Shown piece by piece: positions 11,587 through 23,400 of a stretch of 64,000 nucleotides of DNA. The notes beneath the pieces were generated by a model. It had not been told where the DNA came from and searched no databases. It saw only the letters and a list, made by a program, of their open reading frames with translations. The stretch comes from Prostheceraeus crozeri (taxonomy: Eukaryota > Platyhelminthes > Polycladida > Euryleptidae). Numbering within the stretch: position 1 is the stretch's first letter; each line of letters opens with the position of its first letter. Position numbers and translations under genes: made by a program. The stretch is from positions 171,625-235,624 of the forward strand of contig CAJQUW010003219.1 in NCBI GenBank assembly GCA_907163375.1, written 5' to 3'.

Positions 11587-12688
11587 TTAATCGGTTCGTT
11601 GAACTTTGGATTGTGGTGGCTGAGGCAAGTATTTGGCCGGCAACTTCCGCTTGCGGTGGCGCAATTCCTTGATATCGCCATCATGTTTTATTGAGAGATG
11701 AAGGCAGCGCATCACCGCCATCGCCCCATCGTAGCACTCGAACGTGGTGTCCAAGTCCTCACTCTCAAGGATGACGCTGTCGACGATTCTGCTCTTGATG
11801 ACGGGAATGTGGAGCGTTGTTCGTATCTCCTCTTTCTTCTGGCTCTCAGTCAGGCTAGTCTTTAGTTGCTCGATTTTTAACTTTGACACCTCTTCCTGAG
11901 CTTTCAGTGATTTTATGTACGTCGCCTGCTCTTCAACTCGTTTCTCGCTGGCAAGCACCCTTTCGCGGAAAGGTTCCAAGTTAATTACTTGGGTCTTGAG
12001 GGTCCGAATCTCGGCTACCTGACCCTTCAGGTGGAAATTGTCATCCCTAAGGGCCGAACATTCGTTTTTGTAACGAGTGAGCTCATCTTTTAATTTCGTG
12101 AGTGCATATTCCTGGCTCACTTTTGCGATCTGGGTATCCTTATTCCAGCTGTTCATCTGCTGCTTAATCCCCTTCTTTACTGGGGAAGGTGCGATCACTT
12201 TCTTTATCGGGGAAGACTGATTTACCGGTTTTCCTGTCTCTTCCGCGTTTTTATTGATGACGACCTCCTCAAAATCGGAGTCATCTGAGCTGTCCAAATC
12301 GCTTAGTAGGGCCTTCTCTTCTGCTGTCGATGAGGTAGTGACCGAAGCAGCAGGTTCCAAAATTGTTGCAATAGCCTCTTGTAGTGCTGCGTCTAAATCG
12401 ACTGTTGCTTCTTTGAAGTAGGGTGTGATCAATTTGCCGATGTCTGATGTTGTATAATTACTAGCCTTCTTGATCGGACATTCGGCGTGGGCGATGTAAA
12501 ATGCCTCATGGTCCTTGCCTTTCAAAAATTTCAGGCAATGTGTGCAGCCGGAAATAACGGCTCTTTCCTCGTGAAGGTGAGGAGTATTTGTATTTTTTGT
12601 ATTTGTTAATGTGGCGTTTAAATTCGCCGCCTCTCTTAATCTCTCCACAAGAGCACTTTTTGAATAAAAATTTTGAGTTGCCTCCCAT
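11587..12688 (-). pseudogene. Zinc-finger / acidic / coiled-coil protein, frameshifted (element A)
   Basis: The A copy of the gene at 50008-51096. The start ATG (MGGNSKF) is at 12686-12688. A 7-base insertion in the AT-rich stretch near 12590 breaks the frame between the first finger (CSCGEIKRGGEFKRH) and the second (CTHCLKF plus HAECP). The rest stays open: acidic SDDSDFEE, a long charged coiled coil, then a TTLHIPVIKS C-terminal domain. The 5' side has TATAAAAA at 12743-12750 and a short 5' UTR intron with a pyrimidine-rich acceptor just before the ATG. Confidence 0.65.
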
Positions 12689-12742
12689 TATCTGTAGAAA
12701 GAAAGATAAAATATAATTACTGACAAGCGACATTGGCAGTCA

Positions 12743-12750
12743 TTTTTATA
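12743..12750 (-). promoter_or_regulatory. TATA box of the coiled-coil gene (element A)
   Basis: Minus-strand TATAAAAA lies about 55 bp upstream of the ATG at 12688. Between them is a candidate short intron (GTCAGT donor, CTTTCTACAG acceptor). B has TATAAGAA at the same place. Confidence 0.45.
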
Positions 12751-12804
12751 ATCATACAGCTAAATTGTGAGATTGGTGGAAAGTGTCGAACCTTTGAATC
12801 CGTT

Positions 12805-13491
12805 ACAGGCATTACTCAGAGGGGATCTTATCCCAACTCCAAGGCCTCGGCCCACAAATCCAACCTCCCGCGCACAGAGCGTGCATCATATCACTGTGTT
12901 GGTATCCGGACCCTGATTTTGACATGAAAACCAGTGGATTGTTTACAAAGGCTGCAAATTCCAAGCCGAAGCTCGCCCCCCACAACTTTATAAATGTCTT
13001 AGTTGAATTCAGCAGGGTCGAAAATCCCGAAAAATCATCAAAAAAAACAAATTTAAATTTTTTAGCATTTTGCACTACCTATAAAATTTTTTAAGTAGTC
13101 TATAAATATAGCTCTGATGAAGAGCTATCACATGTCATTTAAATCAAATGAACTGGACTTCTAGAAGCAAAGTTACAAGCCTTTCAAATTTTGGAGTCTT
13201 TTATGGCCTGGAGACGAAGGCCATCTCCTGGCGAACCTCTAAGTCTGACGCCTTAACTGATATCAGCAATGAAATTTTCTAAGTCGGTTTCTTACAGAAA
13301 CCTGGAATTTGGAATGCCCGAAGCTATCATCGGAGCTCAGAGAGACGACCTACCTTTGACAATCGCTCTCCTCTAAATGAAAAGTCTCTGTCGGTTCCCT
13401 GCTTATATAGTGTGTGGCGATCAGCTGATGACGTAATACCCATCATCCAAAACTTTAAATCCGTCTATCTCCGGTTCTAGTGCTCCGATGG
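12805..13491. repeat. Inner arm of Polinton right end, inverted copy at 16380-17077
   Basis: This stretch matches the reverse complement of 16380-17077 over its whole length, including TATATAGTGTGTGGCGATC and the palindrome-like GATCAGCTGATGACGT. It also matches element B directly (51216-51752, then 56203-56370 after the inserted transposon). It holds no gene. Confidence 0.75.
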
Positions 13492-14397
13492 AGCTGAAAA
13501 TTCACCATCAACGTGTAGAATTTGATGCTGAATCCGAATCTGCCCTCCATTTTCCCATCCGATGCTTTGTTTTGGCTCTACAGCCCACAGCCATCGCAAA
13601 AATTGTAACTTGTCGTTTTTCGGAAAAATGAAGAAATATTTTTTCTCTCCGATTGCTTTCAAATTCACCATATAGATGCAGAATTTCACGCTGATTCCAA
13701 ATCTGAAATCCGTTTTGCTCTCCGATGCTTCGTTTTGAGGCTACAGCCCAAAACGTCCAAAATTCTAACTCTGTCGTTTTTCGCCAATCTCCCAAATCGT
13801 AAATGGCGTCTCACATCTAAACAAGGACAGATAGGAACAAGCCGTTTCTTTCAGTGAATTTGTCTCACTCTTAGCTTTCAAACGAGCTATTGCACGACTT
13901 TCTACGATCTCTAGAACCAAATTTGGAAGCAACGCTGCCGGGGGGGGGACATCCCTGCACCATACCGATGCAGAATTTGACGCTGAATCCGAATCTGGCC
14001 TCCGTTTTCCCATCCGATGCTTCGTTTTGTATCTACAGCCCAAAACTAACCCAAATTCGCCGTTAACTCTGTCGTTTTTCCGAAAAATGTTGAAAATTTT
14101 TTCTCGCCGATTGAGCTGGAAATCACACCACAGATGCAGAATTTGACGCTGAGTCCAAAAATCACATTTGCAAAGTCCTCCGAGCACTGCTTCCACTCGA
14201 AACATCCCATTTTCACCCCAAAATTTATCAGATTTCATGAAAATCCTAACACACTATAGCACCAAGTCAAAACCTGGCGGTCACCCAAGTCCACCACGAC
14301 ACTCTGTCGTTTTATCGAGGGGAGGGGGGGACGTCAGCGAACATTTTTTGGCGGCGGCCATCTTGCGCTATCCAGAAGTGTAGAACTCCTTACTACT
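13492..14397. repeat. Terminal inverted repeat of element A with about 2.5 satellite units
   Basis: The reverse complement matches the left TIR of B (30071-30936). The outermost bases read inward are AGTAGTAAG in both, with the AG start usual for Polintons. Inside are units of the 322-bp satellite that fills 56380-63900, each with a G-run followed by ACGTCAGCG. No gene. Confidence 0.75.
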
Positions 14398-15548
14398 AGC
14401 ATCATCTTCCAGTTCTCAACATGGCAAAAGAATGGACTAAATTTGTAAGTTAGGGTCTATAAGAAATTGGTATTTCGATAGAATTGGCGTTTGAAGATTC
14501 TGCTTTGCGAAGGATTATAGCCGCATCGAATAGTGTTTTGTCTTTGGTTTTGTCTGTTATCATAAGGAAAATAGGTTCTATTATAATTAGGGACAAAATT
14601 TTTCCTGGACGTTTTTTGGCGGACCGTCAATTGGCAGAAGATGTAAATCAGAAGAAAAAAAGTTGCTTCTTTTCCCAAATTAATTTGTTTAAGGTAGCTT
14701 CCATTTCTGAGGCTCGATCCCATTGTTGGAATTGTTGCTGAATGTCACGTTCATCACAGTTTAACTGCATCATTTCTATCATTTCATTGTCAATTCTTTC
14801 CATAAAATCCGTTTTTGCTGTTGCAGTCATCCTTGATCTTGTTATCTCATGATAAACCTCCTTTTTCATCAAATCCCTTATTCTCGAGAGTCACCAGGCT
14901 TTTGGCACGTAAGTGTGACCTAAATTCGCACGCAGAGGATTACAGTGTAGCTGAATGATGTGGAAGAGGATTTTTAAATAACTTTTTCGGAATTCTCGGA
15001 GCTGTTTCCTGAAGGGCTTGTTCATGGGCTGTTGAATTGCTTCTATGGGCTTCATACAATGCGAACTTCCGTTGATTAAGTTTTTTATCCCATTCTTGTT
15101 TAGGTATCCCATGTTCCAAATTTTTTTTGATTTCTGTCGATGTACCATTCATTTTAGAATCAATTTCGAGTTTCAATTTACTAACCTCAGTGAATAAATA
15201 CTTTAACGGAATTGAGTGATCATGATTGTAATGCAGAAGGAATGATGGTATTTCACAGATTATCAGTGTCATGACAGCCCTGGAGATTTAATGTTTGTCA
15301 AATTAGCAATTCGATGGGTTCCTATTACCATAGAGTAGGGATATCCTATGCCTATTACTTTCTTGCTCAACCTCAAGGGTATTTTCTTAAGCGTGATCAT
15401 AACACATGCAACCTGCCACTTGCAGAGCAAAATTACATAATCAAAGACAATTACTTCAATTAACTTTGTAAGATGGTTCCACATCAGTAGTAACCCTATC
15501 CCAGACGCAAGTGAAAAATGTGAAATGATGAGTCATCAGGCTGACTCA
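14398..15548. other. Unassigned sequence between elements A and C
   Basis: Only short, interrupted minus-strand frames occur (for example 14940-15272 and 14648-14872), with a charged, Gln-rich composition that could be a decayed gag-like ORF. No conserved motif, splice pattern or repeat boundary supports a gene. Confidence 0.4.
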
Positions 15549-16379
15549 GCCCCCCCCCCTCTGGAAGGAAGGTGAAGGAGGTGGCCAAGGATGTGCTGGG
15601 AGGAATGGGTCCGAGAGGAAGCCACCGCCCCCCCCCCGACGACTCAACTGACCAAATTGGCCGAAAAGACCAAAATTGTTCAGAATCATGTGAAACAAAC
15701 TTCTATCAAGGTTTCAGGTTGAAATTCGCACAAAAAAAATTTCGAAAATGTTCGTTGCTTTGGGTCTCGACACAGGATTTTTTCGTGAAAAAATTTTTTT
15801 TCAAAATGTTGGAATTGAGCTCCGAGACCCATCCCATCGTGTTTGTCGTCAACAGTTGGGTCGGTGAAGTTTCTGTGAAAAACCGCCCCCCCCTCCCAAC
15901 GACTCAAGCGACCAAGTTGGTCGATTGGTCGAAAAAACCAAAGTTGTACAGAATCATGTGAAACAAACTTCTATCAAGGTTTCAAATTGAAATTCACACA
16001 AAAAATTTTTTCGAAAATTTTTCACTACGGTGGTTGAAAATACTTGGATTTTTTCAAGTCCAAATGTGAAATGTCGCTTTTTTAGCCAACTTTGACGATG
16101 AATAGCGGAGGATTGGAAGTGAATGAAGAGCTCGGGTTTCTTTCAGGGGTAAGACCGCGCTTTGTTCTCTAGGATCCACTCTTTTCAGATGCGTGGCAGG
16201 CTCCGTTTTTAAATGAGAGCCTGTTCAAAATCGAGTTTTTGCGCATTTTCCAAGATTTTGGAATTTTTTGAAAAAACGACCGAGTGTTTTAACTCGGCTT
16301 CTGGTCATCGTAGAGGGTCGAGGGATGTCTTAAATGAAAGGGGAGAGCGAGAAAACGTGACACTTAAAATTTGGAGTCA
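15549..16379. repeat. Duplicated repeat next to element C, possible outer arm
   Basis: Two related blocks (about 15630-15780 and 15885-16035) share C-runs, GACTCAAxxGACCAA and TTCTATCAAGGTTTCA. This is not the A/B satellite. It lies outward of the inverted arm at 16380-17077 and could be the diverged outer TIR of element C. No gene is seen. Confidence 0.4.
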
Positions 16380-17077
16380 ATCGGAGCACTAGAACCGGAG
16401 ATAGACGGGTTTAAAGTTTTGGATGATGGGTATTACGTCATCAGCTGATCGCCACACACTATATAAGCAGGGAACCGACAGAGACTTTTCATTTAGGGGA
16501 GAGCGATTGTCAAAGGTAGGTCGTCTCTCTGAGCTCCGATGATAGCTTCGGGCATTCCAAATTCCAGGTTTCTGTAAGAAACCGACTTAGAAAATTTCAT
16601 TGCTGATATCAGTTAAGGCGTCAGACTTAGAGGTTCGCCAGGAGATGGCCTTCGTCTCCAGGCCATAAAAGACTCCAAAACTTTAAAGGCTTGTAACTTT
16701 GTTTCTACAAGTCCGTTTGACTTGATTCAAAAAAGGTTCGATAGGTCTTGACCTGCCCAAAGTGATAAACTACTTAAAAAATTTCATAAGTAGTGCAAAA
16801 TGCTGAAAAATTTAAATTCGCTATGTTTGGAGGCTTTCTGGGGTTTTCGACCCTGCTGAATTCAACTAGGACATTTACAAAGTTGCCAGAGGCGAGCTTC
16901 GGCTCGAGACTTGTTTCCTGATGTAAATAACTCCATTGGTTTTCATGTCAAAAACGGGGCCCGGATACCAACACAGTGATATGATGCACGTTCTGTCCGA
17001 CCGAGGTTGGATTTGTGGGTCGAGGTCTTGGAGTTGGGATAAGATCCCCTCTGAGAAATGCCTGTGACGGATTCATC
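16380..17077. repeat. Left inner arm of element C, inverted copy of 12805-13491
   Basis: Reverse-complement match to the right inner arm of element A. It places a Polinton-type end here, facing the zinc-finger/coiled-coil gene at 17658, just as the same arm faces that gene in A and B. Confidence 0.7.
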
Positions 17078-17105
17078 AGCTTAACTTGTCTTTCCTCAAA
17101 GCGAA

Positions 17106-17333
17106 GTTGTCTTTGTGATAGCACTGGGCGACTATCGATTCTGTCTTTGTATAGCATGGGCCTTCACGACTGAAAGTCCGGTAACTGTCGATGTGTTGTC
17201 CAAATTTGGTAAAAGCGTCGTTGTCTTTGTGATAGCACTGGGCGACTATCGATTCTGTCTTTGTATAGCAAGGGCCGTCACGACTGAAAGCCCAGTAACT
17301 GTCGATGTGTTGACCAAATTTGGTAAAAGCGTC
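17106..17333 (+). repeat. Tandem duplication, 2 x 114 bp, upstream of a TATA promoter
   Basis: Units 17106-17219 and 17220-17333 are nearly identical, beginning GTTGTCTTTGTGATAGC. They lie 60-290 bp upstream of TATATAAG. A duplicated enhancer is plausible. The unit is a multiple of three and leaves a frame open, but no coding evidence was found. Confidence 0.65.
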
Positions 17334-17394
17334 GTTGTCAAGTCAAAAGCACGACTAAATTTAGAAAGCACGTCAAAAGCACGTGTCGGTAGGG

Positions 17395-17402
17395 TATATA
17401 AG
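17395..17402 (+). promoter_or_regulatory. TATA box of the coiled-coil gene (element C)
   Basis: TATATAAG is followed by a short leader, a GTGAGT donor at about 17452, and a pyrimidine-rich acceptor CTCTTTTCAG ending at 17650, just before the ATG at 17658. This is the same 5' UTR intron arrangement as in A and B. Confidence 0.6.
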
Positions 17403-17657
17403 CCACTGCTTCTCTCTAGGCTTCACTTCTGTTTCAAGTTGTAAGACGAACGGTGAGTGCTCTGTCGAAGTTTGCTATCAAACTTTGAAATATTTAGAAC
17501 TTAGGATTATTCTGTCTTAATGCAGATACAGTAGTAGCTTCATATGAACGTTTTCATTAAGCTGTGACTTTAGATGAGATCCTTTAACGATCTCCTCTTA
17601 TGAGCACTAAAATGTGTCTCAATTTAACACATTATTTCTTCTCTTTTCAGTTTGAAA

Positions 17658-19046
17658 ATGACGAAGGAATGCAACAAAAAATTACAAATTTTTAAGTGCA
17701 GTTGTGGCATGCCCTTCCGCGGTGACCGTTTCAGGCGCCACGTCCTGGCGAGAGTGACGAAGGGTGAGATGAAGCATGATGATGTGTTGATGGTGATGTA
17801 TTGTGTGTGGTGTGATGTTTGTTGTAGTGCGTATGATGTCGAGTTTGTGAAGGCTCATGCCAATTGTCCTCTGCGAGTGATTGGGAAGGAAATGATGAGT
17901 CAAGTGTTGAGTGGTGAGCGGGGGAGCGCATTTGTTCAAGGCGAACCAGTGCGTTCCCCAGTCGTGAATATCGATTTGGATAAGGATGATGAAGTGGTGA
18001 GTAAAGTAAAGAGGAAGTTGATTGTCGAGAGTGATGATGATGATGATGAGGCTATGGAGAGCGTTGTAATGAAGAAGGGGTGTGTTGAGAGGTTGAGTGA
18101 TGATGATTAGCTTGAGCGAGCTGTCGCGTCGATTGAGCCACTGGTAAAGCCACGGGCTCAATCGTCGCCGAGAGATGAGAGTATGATGCCTAATTGTGTT
18201 GTGAGAGTGAGTCAGTCGAGTGTGCCGAGTGTACCGAGTAAAGTGGCGCTGACGAAGAATGATGCGCTGGCGTATGGGAATGTGAGGAATGAGTGTGACA
18301 GGTTGCAGGGAAAGTTGAATGCTGCAAAGTGTACGTTGAAAGAAGTGACTGTGGAAAGGGATCGTTTGAAGAGAGAGTCGGAGGACTTTGCGAGTGTGAA
18401 GAGAGAGTTGTTTGAGGCGAGGCAGAAGTTGGTGAATGAGAGAAAGTTGAAGGAGACGCTTGAGTCGAAGTTGGAGAGTTGTGAGAAGTCGGTCTGTCGA
18501 GAGCGTGAGTTGAAGGAAGAGGCGGTGGAACGAATGAGAGTGTTGGAGCGTCAGTTGAGTGTGCTGTCGGAAGTGTCGCCTGAAACGGTCACCGCACTTC
18601 ACATTCCTGTGGTGGGTTATGTCCCGGAGCGGCCATTAATTTATGGAGATGTGACTCCAGATACAGCTCAAGAATGTTTTAACTGCACGGATGTCCGATG
18701 TTATCACATCAAAATACATCACAAGGAGGACATCCGTGTAGATTATAGAAACCCGCAAAAATTTCGTAAGTATTATGACTGGAGCATAACATTTTACCAT
18801 CTTTCTCATTCTTACTTCTTTCATTGCAGGCCAACTGAAAAAGTCATAAGCCCACCACATCCCACGTCCCGAGAACGCACCATGGGCTCTCTTAAGGGCC
18901 AACCTTCTAATGCAGCTAAAGCGGTCCCAAGCCCGCCACATATCTTTGGATATGGAATGCAGAGGGGAAGATTAAATGATGAATGGAATGAAATGGGAGG
19001 CCATCCTTGCACCACATGCAACACAACAGACTTCTCTCGTCGCTAG
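17658..19046 (+). pseudogene. Zinc-finger / acidic / coiled-coil gene with spliced terminal exon (element C)
   Basis: Homologue of 50008-51096. It shows a first finger-like CSCGMPFRGDRFRRH, a CVWCDVCC region with HANCP, an acidic VESDDDDDE stretch, a long charged coiled coil (about 18270-18570) and the C-terminal TALHIPVV domain. One in-frame TAG at 18108-18110 interrupts an otherwise continuous frame to about 18765. GTAAGT at 18766 and TCATTGCAG ending at 18829 define an intron; the second exon (18830-19046) encodes RERTMGSLKG and ends at TAG. The G-rich codon use (GTG, GAG, TTG) differs from neighbouring genes. Function unknown; DNA binding and oligomerisation are inferred. Confidence 0.6.
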
Positions 19047-19323
19047 TAAACAAGCTCTTGTCAGTGTAATCAGAAACTAACATGTTGTACAAAGGTTTTA
19101 CTGCAACACAGGTTGATGTATAGTTACAAAGTTTGATCATCGAAGGTATTCATAAGTCTAGTCAGAAAGTGTATCATGGTCTGCAAAAGCAAAGTGTAGT
19201 CAAATAATTTTACTGCGACGCACGTTTGTGAAAATAAAGTTTGATCATTGAAGTTTCATGACTGACTGAACTCACAACAGCATTATAAAGTTTAGCACAA
19301 CACAAGTGTCATGAAAAAATACT

Positions 19324-19776
19324 TTATTTGGTCTTTGATTTAACATCATTGAAACCCACTTTACTAATAGCAATGACAATATGGTTTATTTTATTCAGAA
19401 GCAAATGATTTCCGTAACCATGAAAGTTGTCCATCCGAGAAATAATCTTCCGCAGATGCCGTGTATAAAACTCAGAAGCATCAGTAACATATTCTTGTCC
19501 GTAGGAACGAAATTGAAAGTCAACACTTTCCGCTTCTTCACCTTGTGGAAAATGAATGTAATTGACATTTACAATTAAGTGAGCCTTGATGAGACTGTCT
19601 TTGAAATAAGATATCAACTCCGTAAATATTTCTCGTGTGTAGTCTAAACATGCTTCCAATTCTGTCTCCTCCCTTTGAAACTAAAGGATGTAATCTTGTA
19701 TTAAGCCTCCGAAGCACTCTTGATGAAAACGAATCGTGCAATCATCATGTTTCAATGTATTGACTTCAGGTGCCAT
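19324..19776 (-). pseudogene. POLB-N-domain-like small protein (element C, copy 1), one nonsense
   Basis: Starts at ATG 19774-19776 (MAPEVNTLK) and has one in-frame TAG near 19684. It aligns along its whole length with the intact 136-aa protein at 32695-33105: RFHQE versus HFHRQ, LIQDYI versus AVQDYV, FRSYGQE versus FASYSME, and a helix ending in FHGYGNHLL. The same pattern occurs in the N-terminal domain of POLB. Confidence 0.55.
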
Positions 19777-19871
19777 GGTTGAGTCTATTGCTAAACATCA
19801 TATTTGCCTAAGACGATTTCAATAACACGTTTCAAATGTGCGTGTGCACATCGGGAACTCTAGCTCGTCTG

Positions 19872-19923
19872 TGATTGGACGAGAGGTCTCATCCATTCAC
19901 TGCTTAGGAAAATCTTATAAAAG
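19872..19923 (+). promoter_or_regulatory. CCAAT and TATA promoter upstream of spliced POLB (element C)
   Basis: GATTGG at 19872-19877 and TATAAAAG at 19916-19923 precede a leader reaching the POLB ATG at 20428. The leader holds donor/acceptor-like sequences and probably contains an intron. Confidence 0.45.
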
Positions 19924-20427
19924 ACAGTGCATCACCTCTGTTCTTCACATTTATCTTTGAAAAGGTGGGTGTCGGTGAGCTCCTGCTATCAGGTTGTTTT
20001 GACTTGCCTTCAAGTTGAATAGTCTCTTGCTATCATTTTTATTCTGCTCATAAAACATATCACCGCTGTAATACTTCCTTTGCTCGAGCGTTCCTTCGGG
20101 ACGGCGGGTACTGCCGTAGAGGGATTGCGTTGCACGGGTTGTTCGTCGTTTGTTAGACCGAAACCTCTCAGCCGTTGCTCATGTTGGGCGTTCGACTTCA
20201 TACTCAACGTGATGCTTTCTCTCTCCAGGTCATATCATAGTACTTCAGCCATTCGACAAAGGTTAGTCTTTATGATATGGAGTAGAGTGAAATGTAAATC
20301 ATTAGATGTCACTTCAATGATTGTTCCCATGACAAACGTTGACTAGGTAAATATAGCGAATTTTATCTTTCCTTTTCAGTGATAGAAATCTGCGTTGACA
20401 AAGTCTAATTAAACCTCATCTACCAAA

Positions 20428-23400
20428 ATGGAGTTTACGAAAGTCGAAGAGTATCGCGTCTGTGCTGAGAAGGAGAGGAAGACGATTAAGCAATGTAAGT
20501 TTTTGTGTAACGGGGCAAGGATGAGGTACAGGTTGTGCTAATAAAACTCTTTAACTAACATCATTAGGTTTGTATGTGTGTTGAACGTAAGAATTAATTT
20601 TCATAAACCTCTAAATAAGATGAAGAGGGTAGGAATCATGTCCTTATTAATTTTCAATGAAAATCAAGACCCCTAACCTCTCCTACTCCGTGATTTTCAA
20701 AACCGAAACTAACATTTCGAAAAATTCATTGTGATGTATTTAGGTGAAATCTCTCACCACCCTCTTTTCTTCCGTTTCAGTGCAAGATTCGTTCGTCAAT
20801 GGAGAGTCCGTCCCTGTAGAAGCAATCGGACAAGCCTACGAGCGACTTGGAATGTGTAAGTATCTTGATGGATTAATGCTGTCATGTTTTAGCACTTCTG
20901 TACCCGTATAGCTCACTCTCTTTCATTGTTGTCTCCACAATCTCTAATCTCATCTCTTTTTCCTCTATACAGATTTGGCAAGGCAGGAGAAGTGGGAGGA
21001 AGCCGCGAGGCGGAAATACCACGATGAATTTCCGGCCCTACCTTCCCGCTCCACCACCACTACCAACCAAACAACTCCCTACCATCCATCGACCGCGGCC
21101 ATCGTCCAACCTCCACCGCCGCCAGCTCCGGTACCTGTGCCAGTCCCTGCTCCCCGTCACCACATCCCTCCGACACCAAAGCCAAGGACCCTTCCACCTT
21201 CGGCCCGTGTCCCACTCCTACCTCCTCCGCGTCCATCCTTGCTGCCGGAGTTACAGTCCTTAGATGGTAAGTATCCGTGAATGGGAAGTAGGGGTGGGGC
21301 TAAGACTTGATAAAGCTTATTCGACACTTGAAGTCATGTTACTAATCAATCTCCCTTCTTTTTTCTCAACAGATCTGGCGACGGTTCTTCTGGACGGCGA
21401 CGTTCCCTCCCGTCCCATCATCATCCCTGCATCGCCACCATCACCTGCAGCAAACGACCTCCCTCTCCTCTCCGTTCAGTCGGTGGAGAGATTGTTGGAG
21501 CAGGAGGAGTTAGAGATAGTGGGAGAGGAGAGGGAGATGGAAGTCGAAGAGCAGAAGGACTTTCGATGCCAGCAGTGTGACAGGGTCTTCGCCTCAGCCT
21601 ACAGTTTGAGACGTCACACCGCTGGCCATGCCTGCAGGGGAGGAAGGCGCCGACCGATCCCTCAACGGCCCAAGTGTGAAGGTTGTGGATGCACGTTCTA
21701 CAACAGCACCAACTTGCGAGTCCACATCGAAGGCGGTTCCTGCGGCAGTGTGAGGCAACCACCGACAACAACAAGTAGGAAGCATCCTTCATCGCACGTC
21801 GGCTTTTCCTGTTCTTCGTGTCGGAAGACCTTTCCTACAGAGTTTGTTCTTTCTTGACACACACTCTGTCACACTCATCCCACTGAGCTTCACACTGACA
21901 ACAACGTCACTCTAAGGCTGAGCAAGTTTTCCCTCGAGAGGCTGGTTCGCGACTGTGAGTTAGAAAGCTCTAAAGCTGTGCAAGATATTCATCCTTTCTT
22001 GATGAATAATATAGGCTTAATTCATCAAATGTTGGCGAGTTTAGATAGATTTTTACTTAAGGGCATGTTCTATATCACTGCTCGTTTCAATAAGGTAGAC
22101 AGTAGCAGGGGAGAAGTAGAGTCCACTGTGACCATTAGGATAGCCTCCTGTGCTGCTGATCTCATAGGTGATGTAAACGAGTGGATAGAGAGACATGCGA
22201 CCTATCTCGTCAGCAACTTAAATAAATTTAATGAAAGAGACAGCGGTCTGGTCTTTGATGGGATAGAGAAGGAAGACATTAAAATTAATCTTTTAGAAAA
22301 TTTACAAGGGAGTGGTTCTTTCAACCTCCCCAAAGCACTGGCTAGCAAAAAGACTGCCATCAATGTAGAGTGTCAGTCCCAGTGTTTCAAGTATGCCGTC
22401 CTCTCCATTCTTCACTATAATGACATAGGTATAAATCGTGAACGAATCACCAAGTATCGTGAATGGGAGGATGAGCTTAAGTTTGACGGGTTAGATGTGA
22501 ACACATTAGATTTTAAAGGCATCGCCCAATTTAAAAAATTGAATAACATTAAGATTGTCAATATCTCTGGGAAACAGGTCTGAAAGGCGTTAGGTATAAC
22601 AACCGCCAAAGTAACTTCGACCGGGTTGTCAATCTCCCCCTAGTCTATTGCGACAACCACCCAGAATGGCATTATTGTGGCATTCCTAAAATTTCAAAGT
22701 CATACCATCATCAAGCAACCTATAGGGATAATCATTATTACTGCGATCGCTGCACACGGCGTTTCACATCAAAACCATTTTTTTGAAGAGCATTACGAGT
22801 GGTGGTCTCGGGGTAAACTTCAAATGGGAGTCATGCCCAAAGATAAATTTTATAGGTATGAGGAAAACGGCAATGAGCTCAGTCCCATATGTACCATCTA
22901 TGCGGACATTGAATGTTACATTGAACAAGAAGATCTAAGTCATGAGCCAGCAGCCATTGCCTGTTATGAAGTGTGGCATCCATATTATAGGAACCAAAAT
23001 ATAATGCATGTGTGGCAAGGCGAGGAGTGCGTTGAAAACTTCCTCAACTTTCTTGATAGGAAAGCCCCTTTTCATCAACGGTATGAAACGGAGCTGACTA
23101 GGAAACCCATGTGCTTCACAGAAGCCGATAAAATCAAGTTTGATATGACCACGGAATGTCCCCGCTGCTGTTCATCCTTTGATGATCAGCAACATAAGAA
23201 AGTGAGGAACCATTGCCATCTCAGTGGCAAATTTATGTCTGCCTTATGCAGTAAATGCAATATGAAACTTAGGCTCAAACGGTGAACGCTCTCCATCATC
23301 TTCCATAACTTTAAATGTTATGATGCTCACATCATCATTCGCCATGGATTCGGTAAAATGAAATCCTGGTCATCCAAAGTGATTGCACAAAGTAAGGAAA

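Larger units (their letters stand above)
1..14397 (+). mobile_element. Maverick/Polinton element A, right part (left end outside window)
   Basis: Contains, in order, the end of a pVI-like gene, major capsid protein, adenovirus-type protease, TBP-like and PC4-like genes (minus strand), two WEVGV-module genes, POLB (minus strand), a 150-aa gene and a zinc-finger/coiled-coil gene. It ends in a terminal inverted repeat whose last bases read AGTAGTAAG inward from 14397. The whole segment is collinear with 36680-51750 of element B, with scattered substitutions and indels. Many A genes are broken: pVI, MCP, protease C-terminus, both WEVGV genes, POLB and the coiled-coil gene. The 6 bases after the end, the expected Polinton target-duplication length, are AGCATC, but the left flank is outside the window, so a target-site duplication cannot be confirmed. 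Confidence 0.85.

Noticed and set aside
14457-15484. Possible retroelement gag/pol remnant on the minus strand
   Set aside because: Only short interrupted frames with no reverse transcriptase, zinc-knuckle or LTR signal; left as unassigned.
17115-17444. 109-aa ORF spanning the 114-bp duplication
   Set aside because: Lies in the promoter region upstream of a TATA box; being open through both units follows from a unit length divisible by three.
17682-18602. 306-aa minus-strand frame opposite the coiled-coil gene
   Set aside because: Low-complexity Leu/His/Arg shadow of the plus-strand gene, whose family is confirmed by copies in A and B.
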